A stretch of DNA of 13,437 bases, from contig JAHDII010000069.1 of NCBI GenBank assembly GCA_020630895.1, positions 1 through 13,437 on the forward strand, given 5' to 3'. Below the pieces are notes generated by a model. That model did not search any database. It worked only from the letters and a program-made list of their open reading frames with translations, and had not been told where the DNA came from. A program made the position numbers and the translations under genes. Below, one piece after another: positions 7,809 to 13,437 of the stretch (within the stretch, counting starts at the first letter, position 1; every line of letters starts with the position of its first letter). The stretch comes from Saprospiraceae bacterium (GTDB lineage: Bacteria > Bacteroidota > Bacteroidia > Chitinophagales > Saprospiraceae).

Positions 7809-8162
7809 ATGTCTAAAAATGAAGTTGTTTCCAAAAAAAGTATTACAGTTACTGTAGGATTGAATGAATCTAATATGCCCATCAAAATGGAATGGCAAGC
7901 AGATGATGCAGGAGATAAAACAATTGAGGTCAAAGGAATGTTATTTTCTCTTTTTGAAAAAGAAACTTTAGATACTCTTCGTATTGATTTATGGACTACA
8001 GATATGCAAATTCAAGAAATGGATAGGTTTATGTTTCAAACTTTAAGAGGTTTAGCAGATACTTATGCTAGAGCTACACAAAACAAAGATTTAGCTAATG
8101 AAATGCAATCTTTTGTAACTCATTTTGGGCAACAAACAGAAATTGTTCCTAAAGATCAATAA
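7809..8162 (+). CDS. gldC: Gliding motility protein GldC
   Basis: This 117-residue protein is a GldC homologue. The hallmark is 'LRIDLWTTDMQIQEMDRFMF' (about residues 58-77), followed by 'QTLRGLADTYARAT' and an 'EMQSF' helix; the N-terminal half holds beta-strands with 'ITVTVGLNESNMPIKMEWQA'. In Flavobacterium johnsoniae GldC is a soluble protein that supports gliding together with the lipoprotein GldB; its exact role is not settled. The frame could begin at the ATG 7782, but that ATG sits in the promoter box and would add nine atypical residues, so I take the ATG at 7809 ('MSKNEVVSKK'), which also fits the family length. No gldB is present here. An unknown gene follows 18 bases downstream and is probably cotranscribed. 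Confidence 0.92.
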   Translation: MSKNEVVSKKSITVTVGLNESNMPIKMEWQADDAGDKTIEVKGMLFSLFEKETLDTLRIDLWTTDMQIQEMDRFMFQTLRGLADTYARATQNKDLANEMQSFVTHFGQQTEIVPKDQ

Positions 8163-8180
8163 GAAAGTTATAGTTAAAAT

Positions 8181-8534
8181 ATGAATTTTGATTTTATTTT
8201 AGAAAAATTTCCTCTTGATAATGGATATACTCGTGTTGAAAATTTTATCTTAAATAAAAAAACACAAGAACGATTTTATTTACCAAATAATTTTCAATTT
8301 ACTCATTATTGTTTTGATGAAACAGAGGAATATTTTGCTATAGCGGAATTAGATACAGATGAAATTTATGGTGGCGCAAGTTATGTACGCCTCTTTTCTC
8401 TTCTTGATTTTAAGGAATTAGATTTAGAGTATATTAGCTTAGGAACATTGAATAACTTACATTTTGAAGATCATACTCTTGTTGCTAATCATTCTTTTAT
8501 TTGGGATTTAAAAACTCTTCAATTAATACGATAA
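8181..8534 (+). CDS. Hypothetical protein, probably cotranscribed with gldC
   Basis: I do not recognise this 117-residue protein. It has no signal peptide or membrane segment, so it should be cytoplasmic. It is acidic and rich in aromatic residues. Alternating hydrophobic residues predict mostly beta-strands, with phrases that recall beta-propeller blades ('YFAIAELD', 'YVRLFSLLDFKELDL', 'SFIWDLKTLQ'). It is far too short for a full propeller, so it may be one or two blades or an unrelated small beta-fold such as those of immunity proteins. It starts 18 bases after the gldC stop with no promoter between them. A decayed sequence downstream (8612-8845) shares its 'F.LPN' segment and general pattern, suggesting an old tandem duplication. 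Confidence 0.7.
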   Translation: MNFDFILEKFPLDNGYTRVENFILNKKTQERFYLPNNFQFTHYCFDETEEYFAIAELDTDEIYGGASYVRLFSLLDFKELDLEYISLGTLNNLHFEDHTLVANHSFIWDLKTLQLIR

Positions 8535-8611
8535 AATATTGTATAGATAACTTTTAAGATTTAACAAGTATTTTAATTCATACCGTTCCACAATTATTTT
8601 ATGCAAATTAG

Positions 8612-8845
8612 CTGTATAAGAAAAATATTTTATTCAAAAGAAATGCCGTACAAGCCAATACAGAAAAGACATTTGAGCTGTATTTGCCGAATATGAGTGG
8701 AAATTGTTTCAAAATATTTATTAAGAAACGATCAATGGCTTTTATCTCCAGAATATGAAGATTATGATGATGCTCAATTTTTAATGATAGATAAAAATGT
8801 AAATCCTATTCATGAATTCAATTTAAATACAGAAGAAAAAGATTT
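8612..8845 (+). pseudogene. Decayed relative of the 8181-8534 gene, frameshifted
   Basis: Two reading frames joined by a +1 shift near 8696-8700 encode a protein-like sequence. The first runs from 8612 with '…AVQANTEKTFELYLPNMS'. The second runs from 8700 as 'EIVSKYLLRNDQWLLSPEYE' and then 'DYDDAQFLMIDKNVNPIHEF'. The intact neighbour at 8181 has 'LNKKTQERFYLPNNF', then 'YFAIAELD', then 'YVRLFSLLDFKELDL', in the same order and with similar spacing. A stop (TAG at 8609-8611) lies just before the first frame, and no good start or Bacteroidota promoter is visible. The second frame stays open to 8954, but from about 8846 it lies antisense to the convergent gene and its sequence looks non-native. 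A short real gene starting with GTG at 8697 cannot be excluded. The rest of the gap, 8535-8611, holds nothing identifiable. Confidence 0.4.
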
Positions 8846-9247
8846 TTATTTGGATAATATTAAAAGAAAAAACAGAAAAAGAAAAAACATGATATTAAAT
8901 AAAAAAATAATAATTTTAATAGGATTAAATCCTTTATGTTTTTCTTCTAAATGAAGAAATTGCTCCAATAAAAAATCTAAATCTGTATTTACTTTTTCTA
9001 TATCTTCTTCTTGTAAGTATAAAACAAACGGATGATTTTCTCTATCCAAAATATCATTACTCTTATTATAAGATATTTTAGAAATAACATTATGATCTAG
9101 CAAATATTTATTAATCGTTTCTATTTCTGTCATTGTAGAAATATATCTTGCTTTTATAAAATCTCCTAAATTCTCATCATCTTCATTAAAATTATTAAAA
9201 TAATCATCATCAAAATGATCTAATATTTCGTTTTTAAAATCATCCAT
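8846..9247 (-). CDS. Small membrane-anchored protein with DUF2007-like domain
   Basis: This 133-residue protein has three parts. Residues 1-30 are very acidic. Residues 33-95 match the pattern of DUF2007 ('putative signal transducing protein'): 'ARYISTMTEIETINKYLLDH', an 'NVISKISY' strand, then 'FVLYLQEEDIEKVNTDLDFL'. One strongly hydrophobic helix at 110-131 ends in a single Lys, as in a tail anchor, so the domain faces the cytoplasm. DUF2007 domains are PII-like in fold and their ligand is unknown in most cases. It follows the methyltransferase gene by 53 bases. TAGATTTC on the minus strand (9281-9288) is a one-mismatch -7 box, so it may have its own promoter. Its 3' end overlaps the readable plus-strand frame noted at 8612. 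Confidence 0.7.
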   Translation of the reverse strand: MDDFKNEILDHFDDDYFNNFNEDDENLGDFIKARYISTMTEIETINKYLLDHNVISKISYNKSNDILDRENHPFVLYLQEEDIEKVNTDLDFLLEQFLHLEEKHKGFNPIKIIIFLFNIMFFLFLFFLLILSK

Positions 9248-9300
9248 AATACAAGGTCGTTATTTTTATTGATTACACTTGAAATCTATATTATTTCATA

Positions 9301-10914
9301 CTAACCTTTTAGTAAATTAATACTCACTGTTGCTAAATCTGAATTAGGAAATTTATAAAAATATTTTTTATCTACTTCTAGTCCTGCTTCTTTAGCTATT
9401 TTATGAAACACATCTACTTCAACAATATATTGATCTGAAAAACCATGAGTAGCATCATAAGCTGTAGCAGCAGTAAAGCCTAAATTCTGAGCAGTTAAAT
9501 GAGGAGGAATAGTGTGTAATTCAATAAGTAATAATCCAAATTTCCCGACATAAGGAGCCCATTTTTTAAAATGTTCTAAAAGATTTTCTTCTACATGGTT
9601 ATTAGTCAATCGCTGTCCTCTAAAAGCAAAAGCTCCAGAAGAAGTACTCTTTCTATCAGGAGTATAATTTGTAGGAGATTCCCATATCCTATTATGATCT
9701 AAAAATGTTCTTACATTTAATAAATCTTTTAAATCAATTCCATATTGTTCTTTGAGATCTGTAGCTAATAAATCAGGTCTTCCTATATCTCCCCAAATGA
9801 CTTTTGCCCAAATATCTGCTTGAATTAAATTGCTTCGTGTAACTTTTAAAGCTACTTGATTATAATCTGCTCCAACTAAAAATAAAGGATGATCATCTAA
9901 CATTTTACCTCGTTCGGTTCTTTGTTCAATGACTTCAAATAAATGCTGTAAATATGCACCATTTCCACAGCCCATATCTACAATTCCTTTAGGTTGCAAA
10001 TGAATGGGTTGATTGAATAATGAGATTATGATTTCATCAATTTTTTTGAAATAAGTACTATGAGCACCCCCACTGCCCCAAACATTCATTTTTCTATCAA
10101 CATGTTTTTCTGGATTACCTTCATCGACTTCTCTTATTTTTTTAGGATTTCCAAAAATTAATTCTTCAATGTTTCTAAACATAGGATTATAAGAAACAGT
10201 TACGCCAAAAGCACTAGCTCTTTTTGCAAAAAATAATCCTTTATCCGTAAAACTATAGGTATTATTTTTTTTAGTAAAAAATTGTAATTCAGTAAAAAAA
10301 TCGAGTAAGCTAGAAAAGCTTTCTATGTCTTTATGAAATTCTTCAGGACTAAAAGAGTGCTCCATAAAATATTTATGAAACATACCACTCATTCCTAGAG
10401 CTACAATTGTTGGAGCAATTAAATTTCCTTCTATATGTTTTAATATTTGTTGTTCTATTTTTTTTATTTCTTCATTCTCTGAAAATATAATATCATAATT
10501 ATTTTTAAATTTTGTAATTATTTTTTCCCAAATTATAAAAGGTTCTTTTTGAAATAATCTTTTATGATATTTTCCAGAAAGAACTAATAAATCAAAAACA
10601 TCTTGATATAAATAAAAATACTGAAACGCAATTTTACTTTTATCATTTATAGAATAAATAATCGTATCGGTAGAATTGTCAATTGACATATTGAGCCATC
10701 CTTGCGAACACAAAATTCTTAAAGCAACATTCAAATATCCTTCATTAGCATTAAAATGACTACTCATTTCTTTTACATCCAATTTTTGTTTTTCTAAAAG
10801 AAAATCTAATACTCCTTTTTTGTAAAGAATATAAGCAACGGGAGCTGTTCCTAGCCCATCTAAATATTGAAATAAATCTTTTCTTAATTCGGTTTTTTCG
10901 ATTTTTGATAACAT
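9301..10914 (-). CDS. Class I SAM-dependent methyltransferase, polyketide-loading type
   Basis: This 537-residue protein has a helical N-terminal region (about 1-300) with two winged-helix-like parts, near 30-95 and 165-230. A Rossmann methyltransferase domain follows from about 300 to 537. The SAM-binding loop is 'VDMGCGNGA' (312-320), with the acidic residue of the next strand in 'GADYN' (348-352) and 'GDIGRPD' at 375-381. Further conserved-looking segments are 'VRTFLDHNR' (401-409), 'IELHTIPP' (464-471) and 'DATHGFSDQY' (487-496). From memory, these last segments resemble the methyltransferases in polyketide synthase loading modules (AprA, GphF, BryX types), some of which bind a metal through His and Gln; His490 and Gln495 would be candidates. 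No polyketide synthase is present, so the substrate is unknown. The gene starts 8 bases after the TPR gene. Confidence 0.82.
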   Translation of the reverse strand: MLSKIEKTELRKDLFQYLDGLGTAPVAYILYKKGVLDFLLEKQKLDVKEMSSHFNANEGYLNVALRILCSQGWLNMSIDNSTDTIIYSINDKSKIAFQYFYLYQDVFDLLVLSGKYHKRLFQKEPFIIWEKIITKFKNNYDIIFSENEEIKKIEQQILKHIEGNLIAPTIVALGMSGMFHKYFMEHSFSPEEFHKDIESFSSLLDFFTELQFFTKKNNTYSFTDKGLFFAKRASAFGVTVSYNPMFRNIEELIFGNPKKIREVDEGNPEKHVDRKMNVWGSGGAHSTYFKKIDEIIISLFNQPIHLQPKGIVDMGCGNGAYLQHLFEVIEQRTERGKMLDDHPLFLVGADYNQVALKVTRSNLIQADIWAKVIWGDIGRPDLLATDLKEQYGIDLKDLLNVRTFLDHNRIWESPTNYTPDRKSTSSGAFAFRGQRLTNNHVEENLLEHFKKWAPYVGKFGLLLIELHTIPPHLTAQNLGFTAATAYDATHGFSDQYIVEVDVFHKIAKEAGLEVDKKYFYKFPNSDLATVSINLLKG

Positions 10915-10922
10915 AGTATTTT

Positions 10923-12362
10923 CTATTCTTTATTTTCTGATGCTTGATAAATAGGGTGATTTTCCATTTGACCTTTTAAATATTTTTCAATGATTTTAAA
11001 CTCTTTATCATAATCACCCTTAAAGTTAGTAATCATTTCCTTTTCTCCTAATTGTTCTAAACAATATAAAAAATATGCTAACATATTTCTATCTCCATAA
11101 TCATCTTCTGAAAGATAAGGAGAACTAAAAATGAGCCAATACATTTGTGCAGCAAAACCATAATTTTTTAATTGAAGTGCAATGTCTGCATATTTTATAA
11201 TATCTTTTTGCAAATTTTCTTTTGAAGAAAATAATTCTTTAATACTTAGTCGTAAAAACATTTCATAATTTTCTTTAGCTGTCTTTCCATGAATATACAT
11301 ATGGTACATAGGATCAGAAGCATAAATATCATCTTTAACTTTTATCCAAGCATCATAACCTTTATCTTCCTCGTATCTTATAGAGACTGTACTAGAATAA
11401 AAATGTTCATATTTTAGCCAAGCAGAATTAGGAATAATTTCAAGGAGTTTTTCATAATGTTTTACTGCTTCAGAATACTTTTCAGCATCATGAAATTGAA
11501 TTCCTTTTTCTATTTCTTTAGAAATACTTTTATCTAAAGATTGAATTCTTCTTCGTAATTCACTAGCATAAACTGCTGGAAGTGTTTTTTGATTAGAAAA
11601 CATAGATACTAATCTATATAAACGTTTTCCTTTATCAAATTCTCCATTAGCAAAGTGCATACAAACCTTAGCAAAAGGTATAATTTGATTTCCTACATTC
11701 ATTTCTAAAACCGCTCTCCAATAATAGGTTTCAGGATGAGTAATAGTATTAATATTTTTATTTAGGAATTTTTTATTTTGCAATAAATCTCCTACGTCTT
11801 TAACTCCTGCAAATTTAGGATCAACGCCTGCTGTGTGAAATGCTACAACAGGAATAACTTCTTCTAATATCCATTTTTCAAAAGCTTCTTTTTTTTGAAT
11901 CAATTCAAGTTCGTCAAATTTAAAAAACTGTTGTTCTGTATAAGGAATAAAAGTAGGATTAAATGTTTCTTTATCATTTTTACAACCCAAATTTATTTTG
12001 AATGCACTAAGAAAAGAAAAATCAACTAGACTTGTGCGAGGGGGCGATTTTTCTGAAATCTTTTTTTCTATTTTTTTAATAATATTTTTAGGACTGTCTC
12101 CTCTTTCAGCTATATGTATCGTTGCTTCTTTATCTTTATGAAGTGTCATTGAAATAATAATTTCAAAATCTCCTTTTTCTTTTTCAAGCTGTTGATGAAC
12201 TTTTTTTTCTAACCAAGATAAATAAGAACTAAAATCATCAATATTTAATGTAGCATTACCAATATGATCAGGACTTAATAAATGTATCTCTGAATTAACT
12301 TCCGATTGACTAAAAGCCATAAAAGACAAAGATAAAAAGAGAGAGAGTAATAAATATTTCAT
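10923..12362 (-). CDS. Secreted TPR-containing protein
   Basis: This 479-residue protein starts with a signal peptide (residues 1-18, ending 'MAFS'), so it is periplasmic or surface-exposed. I do not recognise the N-terminal half. Residues 65-85 include 'FEIIISMTLHKDKEATIHI', beta-strands of the kind found in TonB-C-like or other small periplasmic domains; this is only a suggestion. The C-terminal half is helical, with a clear tetratricopeptide repeat at about 284-317 ('GIQFHDAEKYSEAVKHYEKL', then 'IIPNSAWLKY') and probably weaker repeats on both sides. TPR domains bind other proteins. It is followed after 8 bases by the methyltransferase, so the two are probably cotranscribed although one product is exported and the other is not. 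The upstream terminator palindrome means it needs its own promoter; none is clear. Confidence 0.78.
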   Translation of the reverse strand: MKYLLLSLFLSLSFMAFSQSEVNSEIHLLSPDHIGNATLNIDDFSSYLSWLEKKVHQQLEKEKGDFEIIISMTLHKDKEATIHIAERGDSPKNIIKKIEKKISEKSPPRTSLVDFSFLSAFKINLGCKNDKETFNPTFIPYTEQQFFKFDELELIQKKEAFEKWILEEVIPVVAFHTAGVDPKFAGVKDVGDLLQNKKFLNKNINTITHPETYYWRAVLEMNVGNQIIPFAKVCMHFANGEFDKGKRLYRLVSMFSNQKTLPAVYASELRRRIQSLDKSISKEIEKGIQFHDAEKYSEAVKHYEKLLEIIPNSAWLKYEHFYSSTVSIRYEEDKGYDAWIKVKDDIYASDPMYHMYIHGKTAKENYEMFLRLSIKELFSSKENLQKDIIKYADIALQLKNYGFAAQMYWLIFSSPYLSEDDYGDRNMLAYFLYCLEQLGEKEMITNFKGDYDKEFKIIEKYLKGQMENHPIYQASENKE

Positions 12363-12393
12363 ATTTCTTGAGATTTTGAAATAGATTAAAATA

Positions 12394-12429
12394 TAAAGAG
12401 GAATTATTTTATAAAATAATTCCTCTTTA
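12394..12429 (-). terminator. Intrinsic terminator of the DUF6159 gene (36-base palindrome)
   Basis: The 36 bases are a perfect palindrome centred between 12411 and 12412, with a GAGGAATT/AATTCCTC base to the stem. On the minus strand the hairpin starts 16 bases after the DUF6159 stop and is followed by CTTTATATTTTAAT, giving a U-rich tail. It lies only about 30 bases upstream of the TPR gene start. Since it is symmetrical and has A-rich flanks, it could also work in the other direction. Confidence 0.8.
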
Positions 12430-12445
12430 ACAATAAAATAAAATA

Positions 12446-13276
12446 TTATTTTTGAGTGAATATACTATCTAAAATACCATCATCAAAATAACTTGTAGGT
12501 CTGTCTCTTAAATGATTATAAACTGCTGCAACAAAAATAGTTCTAGCCGCAGTAACAATTGTACTTATTAATAAAACAATTGTTAATCCAATAGCAATTG
12601 CTAGTATAGGATGAATAAACATTAATAGATATCCAACTCCTACTCCAAGTAAAATTCCTACAAAATGAAAAATGCCAAAACTTACATTAGCCGATAAAGA
12701 TTCTCCCCATTTCTCTTTCATTATTTTACCTGATTCTTTGACACTTTCAAAAACACCCCTATCTTCATAAATAAGAATAGGAACAACAAAGAAGGTAAGA
12801 ATAGACCAACCTGCACCAATAATAGATGCTACAATTTCTCCTACTTTGCCAGTGTTGTGAAGCATTTGCAATAATGTTCCAACTGTGGCAGATAAAACTG
12901 CCCAGCTAAATATTTTTCCTAGTTTAGACATGGCAAAAGAAACCCCTTCTCCGAGCGATGTCTTTTCTTCATTAAGTATTTTTATTGCACAATGAACTAA
13001 TGCAGAATTAAAAAATACAATAATGAAAAAGTTAATTAAATAATAGACAAAAATGATAGCTACTGCTAAAATTTGACCAGAAGTATCGCTTTCTAAAAGT
13101 TGCATGATTTGATCTCCGACCAAGAAAAAGCCTCCTCCAAAAAAAGTAGCTAATACTAGAACTAATGAGATAACAGAAAATACAGGAAATAATAATAGAG
13201 AACGATTTTCATTTAATATGCGAAAACTTGTTTTTGCTAAATTCCAACCATTTTTTAATCTTTCTAAAAATGCCAT
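12446..13276 (-). CDS. DUF6159 family integral membrane protein
   Basis: This 276-residue protein has about six hydrophobic segments (near 27-50, 68-92, 121-138, 148-170, 197-220 and 224-250). The pattern 'FFNSALVHCAIKILNEEKTS' (residues 88-107), 'WAVLSATVGTLLQML' (125-139), 'TFFVVPILIYEDRGVFESVK' (161-180) and 'WGESLSANVSFG' (190-201) matches DUF6159 proteins, which are widespread in bacteria and have no known biochemical role. The second half of the fold is generally poorly characterised. The length is normal. It lies 88 bases from the aldehyde dehydrogenase stop and ends in a strong terminator, so it is likely a single-gene transcript or the last gene of one. No perfect -7 box is visible upstream. 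Confidence 0.85.
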   Translation of the reverse strand: MAFLERLKNGWNLAKTSFRILNENRSLLLFPVFSVISLVLVLATFFGGGFFLVGDQIMQLLESDTSGQILAVAIIFVYYLINFFIIVFFNSALVHCAIKILNEEKTSLGEGVSFAMSKLGKIFSWAVLSATVGTLLQMLHNTGKVGEIVASIIGAGWSILTFFVVPILIYEDRGVFESVKESGKIMKEKWGESLSANVSFGIFHFVGILLGVGVGYLLMFIHPILAIAIGLTIVLLISTIVTAARTIFVAAVYNHLRDRPTSYFDDGILDSIFTQK

Positions 13277-13364
13277 TTTTTGATTTTTAATTAAATAAAA
13301 TATTTTGATGATTCAATATACAATATTTTGAATTTATATCAATTAAATATCGACGAATTATCTA

Positions 13365-13437
13365 TTATTTCACCCAAACAGTTTTAATATTCATAAATTC
13401 ATGAATACCATAATGAGATAATTCTCTACCATAACCA
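13365..13437 (-). CDS. Aldehyde dehydrogenase, C-terminal end only
   Basis: The last 23 codons of a minus-strand gene enter from the right edge. They read 'GYGRELSHYGIHEFMNIKTV' followed by Trp-Val-Lys and a TAA stop. This is the conserved C-terminal end of NAD(P)-dependent aldehyde dehydrogenases; the 'GRELS.YGI.EF.NIKTVWV' form is that of the succinate-semialdehyde dehydrogenase-like enzymes of Bacteroidota. The catalytic Cys and Glu lie outside the window, so the exact substrate is open. Confidence 0.8.
   Translation of the reverse strand, partial: GYGRELSHYGIHEFMNIKTVWVK

Noticed and set aside
8610..8683. Direct repeat AGCTGTAT (8610-8617 and 8676-8683) as possible ends of a mobile element
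   Set aside because: Eight bases only, with no terminal inverted repeats and no transposase remnant between or around them.
8846..8954. C-terminal part of the plus-strand frame from 8697
   Set aside because: It is antisense to the membrane helix of the minus-strand gene; its Lys/Arg/Ile-rich sequence is a by-product of that A/T-rich helix coding.
13299..13331. Direct repeat of AATATTTTGA (13299-13308 and 13322-13331) upstream of the DUF6159 gene
   Set aside because: Ten bases of almost pure A/T in an A+T-rich gap can recur by chance, and the copies are not placed relative to a recognisable promoter.

Overview
The window looks like a piece of a Bacteroidota chromosome, probably from a gliding or gliding-derived lineage of the Cytophagia or Flavobacteriia. 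The reasons are a clear GldC homologue, very high A+T content, weak or absent Shine-Dalgarno sequences, promoter-like TAnnTTTG boxes, and several lineage-typical secreted proteins and families (short signal peptides ending in Q, a VWA membrane protein, a DUF423 plus M32 carboxypeptidase pair). I see no rRNA, tRNA, CRISPR array, insertion sequence or phage gene.

Left part (1-3820). A lipoprotein gene running off the left edge on the minus strand diverges, across only 27 bases, from a plus-strand pair: a DUF423 membrane protein and an M32 metallocarboxypeptidase, 4 bases apart. The pair ends in a good intrinsic terminator. Next is a small secreted parvulin-like protein, whose stop codon lies one base from that of a convergent ABC-2 permease gene.

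Middle (3822-8534). Three minus-strand genes follow, each with its own upstream gap: the ABC-2 permease (no ATPase beside it), a 699-residue VWA membrane protein with an intact MIDAS motif, and a small secreted protein. The last diverges from gldC, whose promoter and start region hold a perfect 11-bp inverted repeat. A 117-residue protein of unknown function follows gldC. Beyond it (8612 to about 8845) lies what I read as a frameshifted, decayed relative of that protein; this is the least ordinary stretch of the window.

Right part (8846-13437). All genes are on the minus strand. In transcription order they are the last codons of an aldehyde dehydrogenase, a DUF6159 membrane protein closed by a 36-base perfect palindrome (terminator), a secreted TPR protein, a methyltransferase 8 bases after it, and a small membrane-anchored protein with a DUF2007-like core. 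The TPR-methyltransferase pair is probably one transcript. The methyltransferase resembles the loading-module methyltransferases of polyketide synthases, but there is no polyketide synthase here.

No complete novel system can be demonstrated from this window. The best leads are the gldC locus with its operator-like repeat and duplicated neighbour, and the stand-alone polyketide-type methyltransferase coupled to a secreted TPR protein.
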